From Chthoniobacter sp. (GTDB taxonomy: Bacteria > Verrucomicrobiota > Verrucomicrobiia > Chthoniobacterales > Chthoniobacteraceae), in the NCBI GenBank assembly GCA_021414005.1, contig JAIOPH010000034.1, positions 108,424 to 172,423 of the forward strand: DNA of 64,000 bases. Direction: 5' to 3'. The notes beneath the pieces are model-generated. The model was not told the origin of the DNA, did not search any database, and worked only from the letters and a program-made list of their open reading frames with translations. A program made the translations under genes and the position numbers. Numbering within the stretch: the first letter of the stretch is position 1; each line of letters begins with the position of its first letter. Of the stretch, positions 31,076 to 40,239 are shown piece after piece.

Positions 31076-32005
31076 TTACGCCCTTAAAATGTTGCGAGCG
31101 TGGTCCGCGTCCTGTGCGATCTGCGTGCGGAGGGCTTCGAGGGTGGGGAATTTTTGTTCGGGGCGAAGAAACTGGTGGAAGGTGATTTCGATATCTTCGC
31201 CGTAAATGGCTTGGTCAAAGTCGAAAAGATGCACTTCGAGCAGGCGCTCGCCGGTGGCGTTTTTGATGGTGGGGCGAACGCCGATGTTCACGACGCCGGG
31301 CAGCTTTTGCGTACCGCGCCAGGCTTCGACCGCATATACGCCATTCGGCGGAAATTGTTCGTTGTGCGCGCTGAGGTTGGCGGTCGGAAAGCCGAGGGTG
31401 CGCCCGATGTGATCGCCCTCGACTACGGTGCCGAGGATGGTGAAATCGCGGCCAAGCATACGCGCGGTACGCGCTAGGTCGCCGGCTTCCACGGCGCGCC
31501 GGATGAGGGTGCTGCTGACGATTTCATCGTCCACTTTCACGGCGGCCACGCCGACTTCGGCAAAGCCGAGTTGCTCTCCGAGTTCGGCCAGCAGCGCGAG
31601 GTTGCCGGCGCGGTCTTTGCCAAATGACCACTCGTAGCCAACGCAAATTTCGCGAAGCGGCCGGGCCGACGCGGCGAGGGCGCGGATGAAGTCAGCAGGC
31701 GGGGTGGTGGCGAAGGCGTGGTCGAACGGAATGAGGAGAACGCGGTCGAGGCCGAGTGCGCCGATGAGTTGCAGCTTGTGCGGCGTGGAGGTGAGAAGCC
31801 GGGGCGCGTGCTCAGGGCGCAGCACGCGAATGGGGTGAGGATCGAAGGTGACGGCGACGGCAGTGCCGCCGGACTGGCGAGCGTCAGCGAGCGCGCGGCA
31901 AAGCACGGCTTGATGGCCGAGGTGGACGCCGTCGAAGACGCCTATGGCGAGGAAGAGCGGACCGGGGAGCTGGCCTAAGTCGGCAATGGAGCGGAGCGGG
32001 GACAC
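31076..32005 (-). CDS. ribF: Bifunctional riboflavin kinase / FAD synthetase
   Basis: A two-domain enzyme making FMN and FAD. The FAD-synthetase domain has FLAIGVFDGVHLGHQAVL (about 19-36) and later the EFSFGKDRAGN-like segment SFGKDRAGNLALL. The kinase domain has GDHIGRTLGFPTANL (about 196-210) with the PTAN motif, and NIGVRPTIKN. I choose the GTG at 32005 (309 residues) because the family usually starts a few residues before a SIADL-type strand. An in-frame ATG at 32113 would add 36 residues read from the inverted repeat (MANDECGITKED...); which start is used is open. It closes the nusA-infB-rbfA-truB cluster. Confidence 0.92.
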   Translation of the reverse strand: MSPLRSIADLGQLPGPLFLAIGVFDGVHLGHQAVLCRALADARQSGGTAVAVTFDPHPIRVLRPEHAPRLLTSTPHKLQLIGALGLDRVLLIPFDHAFATTPPADFIRALAASARPLREICVGYEWSFGKDRAGNLALLAELGEQLGFAEVGVAAVKVDDEIVSSTLIRRAVEAGDLARTARMLGRDFTILGTVVEGDHIGRTLGFPTANLSAHNEQFPPNGVYAVEAWRGTQKLPGVVNIGVRPTIKNATGERLLEVHLFDFDQAIYGEDIEITFHQFLRPEQKFPTLEALRTQIAQDADHARNILRA

Positions 32006-32008
32006 AGG

Positions 32009-32113
32009 AAAATGACGAAGCGGGAATGACGAATTAGGAGCACTCGTTTGAGCGCCGTTTTCGACATTCGGAATTCGATCTTCTTTCGTTATTCCGCATT
32101 CGTCATTCGCCAT
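32009..32113. repeat. TTCGTCATTC-type inverted repeat, copy B
   Basis: The left arm AAAATGACGAAGCGGGAATGACGAATT (in part at 32009-32035) faces the right arm TTCTTTCGTTATTCCGCATT plus CGTCATTCGCCAT (to 32113). It fills the gap between truB and ribF. Read on the minus strand the right arm encodes MANDECGITKE, in frame with ribF. Confidence 0.8.
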
Positions 32114-32118
32114 TTCCT

Positions 32119-32838
32119 CTACGCTCCCCGCATGCGGGAGACCGTCGGCAGGCTGAGGATGCGGCTTTCGATCTCACGCGGGTCGAGAGTCTTGATTTCG
32201 TCCACGGTTACGGAGTGTTCGAGGGTGAATTTGCCGCTTTTCGTCCGGCGCAGGGATTTGAGGTGAGCGCCGCAGCCGAGTTCGTTCCCGATGTCGAAGG
32301 CGTAAGTGCGGACGTAGAAGCCCTTTGAGCAGACCACGCGAAAATCGATCTCGGGCAGGCGCACGTCTTTGATCTCGTGGGCATAGACGTGAACGAACCG
32401 CGGCTCGCGCTCGATGGTCTTGCCCTGCCGTGCCAGTTTGTAGAGCGGGACGCCATCCTTTTTGATCGCGGAAACCATGGGCGGCATCTGGTAGAAATCG
32501 CCGTGGAATTTCGCGAAGGCTTTATCAATCTGCTCTCGCGCTAAATCGGGCACCGGCCTCGTTTCGACGATCTTGCCGTCGGCGTCCTGACTGTCGGTGG
32601 TGGTACCGAGAACCATGGTACCGGCGTATTCCTTGTCCTCGGCCATGAGCAGATCCTGAATCTTTGTGCCGCGCCCGAGGACGATAATGAGCAGACCGGT
32701 GGCCAGCGGATCAAGCGTGCCGCAGTGGCCGACTTTTTTGGTATTGAGGCTGCGACGGACGATGGCGACCACGTCGTGCGAGGTCATTCCGGGAGCTTTA
32801 TCTACGAGGAGGACACCGTCAGGGCTGTTGAAATTCAT
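32119..32838 (-). CDS. truB: tRNA pseudouridine(55) synthase
   Basis: A 239-residue enzyme forming pseudouridine at position 55 of tRNAs. The N-terminal segment DGVLLVDKAPGMTSHDVVA (about 6-24) is followed by the catalytic motif GHCGTLDPLATGLLIIVLG (about 38-56, Asp nucleophile in GTLDP). Other marks are KEYAGTMVLGTTTDSQDADG and the YVRTYAFDIGNELGCGAHLKSLRRTKSGKF segment, in parts (about 180-209). The start MNFNSPDG overlaps the 3' end of the DHH gene by 20 bases. The C-terminal PUA domain is short or absent, as in many bacterial members. It sits in the conserved rbfA-DHH-truB-ribF order. Confidence 0.95.
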   Translation of the reverse strand: MNFNSPDGVLLVDKAPGMTSHDVVAIVRRSLNTKKVGHCGTLDPLATGLLIIVLGRGTKIQDLLMAEDKEYAGTMVLGTTTDSQDADGKIVETRPVPDLAREQIDKAFAKFHGDFYQMPPMVSAIKKDGVPLYKLARQGKTIEREPRFVHVYAHEIKDVRLPEIDFRVVCSKGFYVRTYAFDIGNELGCGAHLKSLRRTKSGKFTLEHSVTVDEIKTLDPREIESRILSLPTVSRMRGA

Positions 32839-33799
32839 GGTCAATGGCTTGCAAAACTTTCTCCTGTACGTCGGCCAGCGTGCCGGCGATGCGGGCACCG
32901 GCGGCGAGTTTGTGCCCGCCGCCGCCGAACTGGCCGCAGACTTTGCTGACGTCGATCTTCGGCGTCTTCGAACGCAAGCTGATACGGATTTTTCCGTCGC
33001 CCATTTCCTCGAAAAAGGCGGCGACGACAACCCCTTCGATGGCACGGATGTAGTCGATCAGCCCTTCGTTGTCCTCTGGCAGGACGCCGAGGGCGCGGGT
33101 GGTTGCGGCGGAAAGGGCGAAGCTGGCGACGCGATCGTGGCTCGTGAGTTGCAGGACATTGAGCAGCGCACGGAGCAGTTCCAGCCGGCGGCGCGGGTAG
33201 CTCTCATACATTTTCTGCGAGAGATCGCCGACGTTTACGCCGAGGCGAATGAGGTCAGCCGCGATTTCGTAGGTGCGCGCGGTGGTGCTCGGGTATTGAA
33301 ACGAGCCGGTGTCGGTACTGATGGCGACGAAAAGGTTGTCGGCCATTTCGTAAGTCAGCGGCAGATCACACTGGCGAAAAAGCTCGTAAAGAACCTGCCC
33401 GGCGGCGGGCGCGGTGGCATCGACATAGGCGAGGTCGCCGTAGCGGTCGTTGGTGTGGTGATGGTCGATATTGATCCAAACATCGGCGTGGGCGATGGCT
33501 TTGCGGGCAGCACCGGCTCGGTTCTCGACGGCGTTGTCGAGGACGATGGCGACCTCAAAGCTCCGCGGCTCACTGGGCGGCACCGCCACCATGTTCGAGC
33601 ACGGAAGGTAGCAAAATTTTTCCGGGACGCCGTCCTCGTTCCACGCGGTCACTTCTTTGCCGAGCTGCCGGAGGCAAAGCGCCATGGCCAGCGTGCAGCC
33701 GAGAGCGTCGCCATCCGGCCGCATGTGGCTGATGACGACGAAACGCTGACGCGTGCGCAGGATCTCGGCGATCTCGGCGAGCGAGCAGTTACTTTTCAT
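32819..33799 (-). CDS. DHH-family phosphoesterase, NrnA-like
   Basis: A 326-residue bifunctional oligoribonuclease and pAp-phosphatase homologue. Metal-binding motifs: VVISHMRPDGDALGCTLAM (about 23-41), a LDNAVENR segment for the second Asp, INIDHHHTNDRYGD (about 105-118, DHH motif), FVAISTDTGSFQYPST (about 150-165). The C-terminal DHHA1 motif is GQFGGGGHKLAAGARI (about 292-307). The start MKSNCSLAEIAEIL overlaps rbfA's end by 11 bases. It replaces Orn in degrading nanoRNA in organisms lacking orn, and its position between rbfA and truB is conserved in many phyla. Confidence 0.92.
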   Translation of the reverse strand: MKSNCSLAEIAEILRTRQRFVVISHMRPDGDALGCTLAMALCLRQLGKEVTAWNEDGVPEKFCYLPCSNMVAVPPSEPRSFEVAIVLDNAVENRAGAARKAIAHADVWINIDHHHTNDRYGDLAYVDATAPAAGQVLYELFRQCDLPLTYEMADNLFVAISTDTGSFQYPSTTARTYEIAADLIRLGVNVGDLSQKMYESYPRRRLELLRALLNVLQLTSHDRVASFALSAATTRALGVLPEDNEGLIDYIRAIEGVVVAAFFEEMGDGKIRISLRSKTPKIDVSKVCGQFGGGGHKLAAGARIAGTLADVQEKVLQAIDHEFQQP

Positions 33800-34166
33800 C
33801 CGACGGCGGCTGGCCCGACGGATCGTCCGGCGGGATTTCGATCTGTTCGAGGAGGTTGATGATCCGGGTGCCGCGCTCGATGGTGTCGTCGAGCTTGAAA
33901 TGCAGATGCGGCGTGAACTTGAGGATGACGCGCTTGGAAAGCAGGTGCTGCAAGTTCTTGCGGCTGGCGTGGAGGCGGGCAAGGGCTTCGCGGCTTTGCT
34001 CCGGGGTGCCCATGACGCTGACGTAAACGTGGGCGCTCTTCAGGTCGGGCGTGATATCGACCTGCTGCACGGTGACGAGCGCAGCCGCGAAGGTGACTTC
34101 GCGGTTGATGAGGTCGCCGAGTTCGCGCCGCATCAACTCGTTGACTCGTTCGAGACGGTGCTTCAT
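33789..34166 (-). CDS. rbfA: Ribosome-binding factor A
   Basis: A 125-residue 30S maturation factor. It begins KHRLERVNELMRRELGDLINRE (in two parts), continues with VDITPDLKSAHVYVSVMG (about 36-53) and LHASRKNLQHLLSKRVILKFTPHLHFKLDDTIERG (in parts, about 65-99), the KH-like core of RbfA. The last residues are acidic and Pro-rich. It lies 108 bases after infB on the same strand. Confidence 0.94.
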   Translation of the reverse strand: MKHRLERVNELMRRELGDLINREVTFAAALVTVQQVDITPDLKSAHVYVSVMGTPEQSREALARLHASRKNLQHLLSKRVILKFTPHLHFKLDDTIERGTRIINLLEQIEIPPDDPSGQPPSDEK

Positions 34167-34274
34167 GGGAATGGCAAAGGGTGGTGGCGAAGTGGAGATC
34201 TGGCGGCGGTTGAGCGGTGCACCAGCGCAGAAACGCGGTTTTCACCTTTCAAACCTCGGCACTCGACGGAATCG

Positions 34275-36431
34275 TCAAAGTTTCTGCGGGAGTTTTTCGA
34301 GGGTGTAGCACTCGATGATGTCACCGGGCTCGTAGTCGTTGAAGTCGCCGAGTTTGATGCCGCACTCGAGGCCGGATCGGACTTCCTTCACGTCGTCCTG
34401 AAACCGTCGCAGCGTGGCGAGACCGCCGTCGTAAATCGGCTGGCGACCGCGGAGAACGCGGGCGCGCGCAGTTCGGGAGATGCGTCCGTCGGTGACGGCG
34501 CATCCGGCGACGAGCCCCTTGGAAAGCTCGAACACTTTTTTGACCTCGGCGTGACCGATGACGGCTTCGCGGTTTTCGGGATCTAGCAGACCCGCCATGG
34601 CTTCTTTCACCTGGTCGATGAGTTCGTAGATGATCGAGAAGAGCTTGATCTGCACGCCCTCACGCCGCGCGATATTGGCGGCGGTGGCTTCCGTCTTCAC
34701 GCCGAAACCGATAACCACGCAATCGCTCGCGCCGGATAGCTGGATGTCGCTTTCGCTGATCGGGCCGACGGCGGAGTGGACGATTTCGAGGTCGATCTTT
34801 TTGCTCTGGATTTCGCCGAGCGCGGTGGTGATGGCTTCGAGTGAACCCTGCACGTCGGTCTTGAGGATGATTTTGAGCCTCTTGTGCTGGCCCTCTTTGA
34901 GCGTGTCGAAAAGGCTTTCGAGCGTGGCGCGTTTCGGGGCCGCGAGTTTGCCGATGCGTTCCTCCTCCATGCGCTCCGCACCGAGCGCCTGAGCGGCGCG
35001 CTCGCTTTCCATGACCACGAGTTCGTCGCCCGCAAAAGGCAGTCCGGAAAAACCGAGCACGCGGCACGGCGTGGAGGGGCCGGCTTCCTTGACCGGCTTG
35101 CCTTGATCGTCGATCAACGACTTCACCTTGCCGTAAAACTTTCCGCAAATGAAGGGCATGCCGACTTTGAGCGTGCCAGTCTTCACAATGATCGTGGCGG
35201 TGGGCCCGCGACCTTGCTCGACCTGCGCTTCGATAACAGAGCCGCGCGGCGTTTGCTGGCCGCTGGCCTTGAGTTCGAGCACTTCGGCTTCGAGCTGGAT
35301 GCGCTCGAGCAGTTCATTGACCCCCTGCCCTTTCAATGCGGCCACCGGACAAACGCCAATGCTGCCGCCCCAATCTTCGGGCGCGAGTCCTTTCTCCTGA
35401 AGCTGGCCTTTGACCTTGTCGAGATTCGCGCCGGGCGTGTCCATTTTCGTCACGGCAACAATGATCGCCACCTTTGCCGCTTTGGCGTGGTTCATGGCTT
35501 CAATGGTCTGCGGCATGATGCCGTCATCGGCCGCCACGACGAGCACCACGATGTCCGTAACACTGGCACCACGGGCCCGCATCGCGGTGAAGGCAGCATG
35601 GCCCGGAGTGTCGAGGAAGGTGATGGCGTGGCCGTTGTGAATCACGCTGTAGGCACCGATGTGCTGGGTGATGCCGCCGGCTTCACCCGCCGCCACGCGG
35701 GCTTTGCGGATGGTGTCCATGAGCGTGGTCTTGCCGTGATCGACATGCCCCATGAAGGTCACGATCGGCGCGCGCAGATGGAGTTCGTCGGGCTTGGCCT
35801 TCTCTGGTTGCTTGGGCGGCTCCTTGACGACGACGGGTTTGTGGACGCCGGCTCCGGCCTTGCGGGTTTCCCTTTCAAACGTGAAGCCATGTTTCGCGCA
35901 AACCTTGGTCGCCACATCGGACTCGATGGTCTGATTGATCGAGGCGAAAATGTTCATCTCCATCAGATCGCCAATGACCTGAAAGGGCCGGATGTTCATG
36001 GCCGCGGCGAGGTCCTTGACGGTGAAGGGCGGCTTGAGGTGGATGACCTTTTCGTTGGACGGCGCGGGTGCCTCGGCAGGAACAGCAGACTCCGGGACGG
36101 AGGTCTCTTCTGCGGGAGCTTCGGCGGCGGGCGCGGGAGCTTTTGTTTTAGGCGCTTCGGGTTCGAGAAGCTTCGAGATCGGGATGTGCGCGAATGGCTT
36201 GTTCTCCAACTCGGCTGGCGTGCGCGTGCGCCGCTTGGGTTTCGCATCAATCAGCGAAACGGTTTCCTGCGAAACCTTGGGTGCCGCTGGCTCGGCGGTT
36301 TCCTTGGGGCTCTTGGTCTTTTCAGCGGGCGCGGAAGCCTTGGCCGTCGGCTTAGCCGCAGCCGCAGCTTTGGTCTTCGGCTTGGCCGCGTCGGTCTTTT
36401 TCGCGCTCGTTTTGGTCGTCTTGGTAGGCAT
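34275..36431 (-). CDS. infB: Translation initiation factor IF-2
   Basis: A 718-residue GTPase that places initiator tRNA on the 30S subunit. Residues 1-130 are a Lys/Ala/Pro-rich disordered N-terminus, followed by an IF2_N-like segment (KVIHLKPPFTVKDLAAAMNI, about 129-148). The G domain shows GHVDHGKTTL (about 228-237), DTPGHAAFTAMRARG, and VTKMD (about 335-339) for guanine specificity, then AxKGxGV-like ALKGQGVNELLERI. The C-terminal domains (about 445-718) end LGDFNDYEPGDIIECYTLEK. I prefer the ATG at 36431; a TTG one codon earlier is also readable. Thirty bases separate it from nusA. Confidence 0.97.
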   Translation of the reverse strand: MPTKTTKTSAKKTDAAKPKTKAAAAAKPTAKASAPAEKTKSPKETAEPAAPKVSQETVSLIDAKPKRRTRTPAELENKPFAHIPISKLLEPEAPKTKAPAPAAEAPAEETSVPESAVPAEAPAPSNEKVIHLKPPFTVKDLAAAMNIRPFQVIGDLMEMNIFASINQTIESDVATKVCAKHGFTFERETRKAGAGVHKPVVVKEPPKQPEKAKPDELHLRAPIVTFMGHVDHGKTTLMDTIRKARVAAGEAGGITQHIGAYSVIHNGHAITFLDTPGHAAFTAMRARGASVTDIVVLVVAADDGIMPQTIEAMNHAKAAKVAIIVAVTKMDTPGANLDKVKGQLQEKGLAPEDWGGSIGVCPVAALKGQGVNELLERIQLEAEVLELKASGQQTPRGSVIEAQVEQGRGPTATIIVKTGTLKVGMPFICGKFYGKVKSLIDDQGKPVKEAGPSTPCRVLGFSGLPFAGDELVVMESERAAQALGAERMEEERIGKLAAPKRATLESLFDTLKEGQHKRLKIILKTDVQGSLEAITTALGEIQSKKIDLEIVHSAVGPISESDIQLSGASDCVVIGFGVKTEATAANIARREGVQIKLFSIIYELIDQVKEAMAGLLDPENREAVIGHAEVKKVFELSKGLVAGCAVTDGRISRTARARVLRGRQPIYDGGLATLRRFQDDVKEVRSGLECGIKLGDFNDYEPGDIIECYTLEKLPQKL

Positions 36432-36461
36432 CAAAGTTTTTTTGGAAGGTGGTCCTCATGG

Positions 36462-37730
36462 CTACTTCGCCGGTAACACGCTTTTTTCGTATTCCTGCAC
36501 GGCAGCAGCATGGATGGCGGTCGCCTCGGCGAGGTCGATCTGGAGCACGTCGGCAATGTCCTGCGCTTCGCTGCCGGTGGCAATGACCTCCACGCTGGTC
36601 ATGCCCACGGACACGAGTTTGGCCGCCGCCTCGGGTGTCACCTTGAGCGCTTCGGCAAAGGCGAGCGCCGCATGCTCCTTCTTGCCTTCAAAGATTCTCT
36701 CCGCCGATTTGTCCTGCTCGATGTTGATCTCCCAGCCCGTCAGCCGCGAAGTCAGGCGCGCATTTTGGCCACGCTTGCCGATGGCGAGCGAAAGCTGGTC
36801 CTCATCTACGCGAATGAGCACCGCCTTCTTCGACTCATCGAGCGTCACGCTCTTGACCTTTGCCGGCTTGAGCGCCTCGAGTACCAGTTCCTTCATGTCC
36901 GAACTCCAGCGGATGATATCCACCTTCTCGTTATTTAGTTCGCGCACGATGTTCTTCACCCGCGAGCCGCGCATGCCCACGCAAGCGCCGACCGGATCGA
37001 CTTTGTCGTTGGCGCTGAAGACCGCGATTTTCGTCCGGTAACCCGCTTCACGCGCGATGCCTTTGATTTCGACGGTGCCGTCGTTGATCTCGCTGACTTC
37101 CATTTCAAAAAGTCGGCGGACAAAATTTGGATGGCTGCGGGAGACAATGATTTCCGGGCCACGAGCCCCGTTTTCCACCGCGACGACATAAGCCCGGACG
37201 CGGTCACCGACATTGTAGTCTTCGGTCGCCACACGCTCGCGATTCGGCATCAAGGCCTCAAATTTTCCAAGATCCACCACCACATCCGAACGATCGAAAC
37301 GCCGCACCGTACCGCTTACGATCTCACCGGCGCGGTCCTTGAACTCGTCGTAAATCATCTCCTTTTCCGCCAGCCGGATGCGCTGCATCATCGCCTGTTT
37401 CGCCGTCTGCGCCGCAATGCGCCCGAAATCTTTCGGAGTCACCGGCACCTCAAGCTCCTCGCCGATCTGGACATCGCTCTTGAACATTTTCGCCGTCTTA
37501 AAAGAAATCTCGTCGTGTTTGTTTTCGACCTTCTCGACGACCGTCAGCTTTGCAAAGGCCTTGATCTCACCGCTCTTGGAGTCGATCTCGACGCGTAAAT
37601 CCTTCGCCGGGCCGACTGCCTTGCGGGCAGCCGAAAGCACGGCGGTATTAATCGCCTCCAAGAGGACGTCACGTTTGATGCCCTTCTCACGCTCGAAAAA
37701 ATCGAGTCCTGCTAAAATGTCGCTGTTCAT
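36462..37730 (-). CDS. nusA: Transcription termination/antitermination factor NusA
   Basis: A 422-residue RNA polymerase-associated factor. N-terminal domain: DILAGLDFFEREKGIKRDVLLEAI (in parts, residues 4-27). S1 domain about 130-200: GEIVSGTVRRFDRSDVVVDLG. KH domains: DPVGACVGMRGSRVKNIVREL (in parts, about 240-260) and LAIGKRGQNARLTSRLTGW (about 306-324). A C-terminal helical domain (about 330-420) is retained. The start MNSDILAG is chosen over an ATG 36 codons upstream. rimP, often the gene before nusA, and ylxR, often after it, are both absent here. Confidence 0.96.
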   Translation of the reverse strand: MNSDILAGLDFFEREKGIKRDVLLEAINTAVLSAARKAVGPAKDLRVEIDSKSGEIKAFAKLTVVEKVENKHDEISFKTAKMFKSDVQIGEELEVPVTPKDFGRIAAQTAKQAMMQRIRLAEKEMIYDEFKDRAGEIVSGTVRRFDRSDVVVDLGKFEALMPNRERVATEDYNVGDRVRAYVVAVENGARGPEIIVSRSHPNFVRRLFEMEVSEINDGTVEIKGIAREAGYRTKIAVFSANDKVDPVGACVGMRGSRVKNIVRELNNEKVDIIRWSSDMKELVLEALKPAKVKSVTLDESKKAVLIRVDEDQLSLAIGKRGQNARLTSRLTGWEINIEQDKSAERIFEGKKEHAALAFAEALKVTPEAAAKLVSVGMTSVEVIATGSEAQDIADVLQIDLAEATAIHAAAVQEYEKSVLPAK

Positions 37731-37752
37731 AGATTTGAAGTTCGCATCCGGG

Positions 37753-37782
37753 GACAAAAAAAAGTGGGTTTTAGGCCCACTT
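37753..37782 (-). terminator. Intrinsic terminator after the TPR gene
   Basis: The stem AAGTGGG (37762-37768) pairs with CCCACTT (37776-37782), loop TTTTAGG. On the minus strand it is followed by TTTTTTTTGTCC. It separates the TPR gene (stop at 37857) from the nusA transcript. Confidence 0.8.
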
Positions 37783-37856
37783 GGCTGAAGCCGGAATTGG
37801 AATTGGCGAAAAGTAGGAGAATTGCAATTGGGCGTCAAGATGGGAAACCGCCCCCC

Positions 37857-38963
37857 TCAGAGCCCCGCCCGCTGCTTGATCCGAACGATGCTTTCACGGG
37901 CAAAATCCCGCTGATCCTGGGGCAGATCGGGATCATTCAGCACGTTCATAAAGGCGTCGATCGCTGACTTGGCCTCGCCCGCCGCAGTGTAGGCTTGGGC
38001 GAGGTAAAGCTGGTAGCCGGAGACTGGGCGCTCCTCATCATCGGCCCGGCTGATCAACTTCTGCAGTGCCTCAATCTCCGCCTGATAGGCATGCGCCTCG
38101 TGCGAAATTTTGGCGTGATAGAAAAGCAAGTTAGGGTCGTCCGGCAGCCGCGCGATGACCTTGGAGGAAATTTCATACGCCTCGGCAAAACGCCTCGTCC
38201 CAAAGAGCAGCAGAGACTTCGTCGCCAACGCCGGCAGATGCTCTTGCTCAATCTCCAGCGCCCGGTCCACCGCCTTCAAAGCCTCGCCATATTCCGCGCG
38301 CTGCAAATAGTACGACGCCAGACCACTCCACGCATCCGGCAGATTCCTGTCCACCTGCACCGCCTCATCGAGCAACTGCCGCCCGGTATTGAACTCCCGC
38401 GCCGCCGCCAGCTTCACGCCGGTCTGGGCCAAAAACATCGCCCGATCCCGCGCCCCGCTGCGCGCGAACCGCGCTCGCACCGGCTGCAGATCCTCCATTT
38501 TCCACGCCCGCACACCGCCGCGCCGGAAGATCATCCCCCAGTTGTCCACGTAGCTCAGCGACCAGTCCTTCGTTTCCGCGAGATGATCGAGCAACCCGCG
38601 ATACTGGCTCGCGTCACCGACTAAAAGCAGCGCCTCGAACCGCTGCTCACGGTCCAACTGGCGGAAGAGTTGCGGGGCCAGCACCGCTTGGGCGAAGGCC
38701 TGCGTCCGCTTCGTCACACCCGCCCGATCTTCCGCCGCGAGCAGATCCGGACGCCGCAGCCGCAGCCACTCAAACGCCGGTCCGTTGTAGTACAAAGGCC
38801 TACCCTGCACCTGTTCCAGCAGCAATACGGGCGCTTCCAGCAGCGGATTCGTTCGACGGAAATACCCGCGCCCCCACCACCCCGTGATCACCAGCCCGAG
38901 CACGCCCGCGACCAGCCACGGCAAACGCCCGCGAAACAAATGGACAGAAAAAAATCGGCTCAT
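37857..38963 (-). CDS. Membrane-anchored TPR protein
   Basis: A 368-residue protein with one N-terminal transmembrane helix (about 12-30, LPWLVAGVLGLVITGWW) and a large periplasmic part. Residues about 160-340 contain tetratricopeptide-like repeats: AMFLAQTGVKLAAAREFNTGRQ (start), AWSGLASYYLQRAEYGEALKAVDRALEIEQEHLPAL (in parts), LLLFGTRRFAEAYEISSKVI, YQLYLAQAYTAAGEAKSAIDAF. No enzymatic domain is visible. The start MSRFFSVHLFRGR is chosen to place the helix near the N-terminus. It is separated from nusA by a terminator, so it is probably an independent transcript. Function unknown. Confidence 0.75.
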   Translation of the reverse strand: MSRFFSVHLFRGRLPWLVAGVLGLVITGWWGRGYFRRTNPLLEAPVLLLEQVQGRPLYYNGPAFEWLRLRRPDLLAAEDRAGVTKRTQAFAQAVLAPQLFRQLDREQRFEALLLVGDASQYRGLLDHLAETKDWSLSYVDNWGMIFRRGGVRAWKMEDLQPVRARFARSGARDRAMFLAQTGVKLAAAREFNTGRQLLDEAVQVDRNLPDAWSGLASYYLQRAEYGEALKAVDRALEIEQEHLPALATKSLLLFGTRRFAEAYEISSKVIARLPDDPNLLFYHAKISHEAHAYQAEIEALQKLISRADDEERPVSGYQLYLAQAYTAAGEAKSAIDAFMNVLNDPDLPQDQRDFARESIVRIKQRAGL

Positions 38964-39044
38964 GGAAAGGCGCGCAACGTAACCGGGAATAATTCCTTGC
39001 GCCACCGGCGGCGCTGAACTATTTACGCCCTCCCGTTCGCCCAC

Positions 39045-39116
39045 GGGTTGGTAGCTCAATGGTAGAGCAGCGCCCTTTTAAGGCGTTGGTTCCGGGTTCA
39101 AGTCCCGGCCAACCCA
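39045..39116 (+). tRNA. tRNA-Lys (anticodon TTT)
   Basis: A 72-base cloverleaf: acceptor GGGTTGG pairs with CCAACCC. The D arm GCTC...GAGC, anticodon arm GCGCC-CTTTTAA-GGCGT (one mismatch at the base) and T arm CCGGG-TTCAAGT-CCCGG are all present. The anticodon in the loop CTTTTAA is TTT (lysine). The discriminator is A, and CCA is not encoded. The 125 bases that follow up to the next gene show no gene or clear attachment site. Confidence 0.97.
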
Positions 39117-39240
39117 CTCTGCAAAAGTAGGATTAGAATCGGAACTAAAGGAGCAGCAGACTTTACTCGTCTTGAGCATTTAGGCGGTCGTCCAAATAGG
39201 GGCTCAGATGGGATTCGGGCCGCATGCTAACCGGTCGCCC

Positions 39241-40116
39241 CTACTTCTTCGCTGCGGGTGCGGGGATCTTTTTGAAGCGCTGGGTCAGTTCGACGAGCGG
39301 GCCTTCGACACCGAGGCGTTCGAGGGAACTCGCGCCGACGAAGCCGACGCAATCGGTGTGCAGGTTCACGTGGGCGGCGTCGTCGGGCGTGCAGATGGGG
39401 CCGCCGTGGCTGAGGAAGAAGATGTCCTTTCGCCCGGTGGAGCGTGCGCCTTCGATGATCGCCTGGGTGCGCCGCACGGCGTCATCCATCGGCACAACCG
39501 CGCCGGTGACGCCGATGCTCCCGCCGATGGTGGTGCCGACGTGGGCGATGATGGCGTCCGCGCCGACATCGGCCATGCGTTTGGCCTCCTCGGGCGTGGC
39601 GACATAGACGATGGTGAAGAGGTCCATGCGGTGCGCGAGAGCGACCATCTCGAATTCCTTTTCCACGCTCATGCCGGTCTCTTCGAGCACGCGGCGGAAG
39701 TGGCCGTCCACGATGGTGTGGGTGGGGAAGTTATTCACGCCGCTGAAGCCCATTTCCTTCACGCGCCCGAGCCAGTGCCACATGCGGCGGCGCGGGTCGG
39801 TGGCGTGAACGCCGCAGATGACGGGGATTTCCTGGACGATGGGGAGGACTTCGTATTCGCCGATGTCCATGGCGACCTGGTTGGCGTCGTCGTACGCCAT
39901 GAGGCCGCAGGTGGAGCCGTGGCCGCTCATGCGGAAGCGGCCGGAATTGTAGATGATGATGAGGTCGGCGCCGCCTTTCTCGATGAACTTGGCGCTGATG
40001 CCGGTACCGGCGCCGGCGGCGATGATGGCTTCACCGCGGTCGAGCACGGCTTGCAGGCGGTCGCGGACTTCTTGACGAGTGTAGGGGTTACCTTTTCCGG
40101 TCCAAGGGTTGGGCAT
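39241..40116 (-). CDS. Phosphoenolpyruvate-hydrolase-family TIM-barrel protein
   Basis: A 291-residue protein of the PF09370 'PEP hydrolase / TIM-barrel signal transduction' family. Characteristic stretches: AAGAGTGISAKFIEKGGADLIIIYNSGRFRM (in parts, about 33-63), GEYEVLPIVQEIPVICGVHATDP (in parts), SGVNNFPTHTIVDG (about 126-139), ADAIIAHVGTTIGGSIG (about 183-199), and FLSHGGPICTPDDAAHVN. The family is often found beside Tm-1/UPF0261 genes or in catabolic operons; here it stands alone with a repeat block upstream. The biochemical reaction in this organism is unproven. Confidence 0.9.
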   Translation of the reverse strand: MPNPWTGKGNPYTRQEVRDRLQAVLDRGEAIIAAGAGTGISAKFIEKGGADLIIIYNSGRFRMSGHGSTCGLMAYDDANQVAMDIGEYEVLPIVQEIPVICGVHATDPRRRMWHWLGRVKEMGFSGVNNFPTHTIVDGHFRRVLEETGMSVEKEFEMVALAHRMDLFTIVYVATPEEAKRMADVGADAIIAHVGTTIGGSIGVTGAVVPMDDAVRRTQAIIEGARSTGRKDIFFLSHGGPICTPDDAAHVNLHTDCVGFVGASSLERLGVEGPLVELTQRFKKIPAPAAKK

Positions 40117-40239
40117 GGTGAGAAGATTTAGGTTTTAGGATTTGTGGAGGCGCGCGGTGGCGCGGTGGCGGATGAAAGCAGCGGGGCGGGCGCGGGGTAA
40201 AGGATTTCCGTGGGGCGCGGAGCGGATGGAAAAAACATT

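Noticed and set aside
39117..39240. An integration (att) site downstream of tRNA-Lys
   Set aside because: No repeated copy of the tRNA 3' end and no integrase gene are found within the window.
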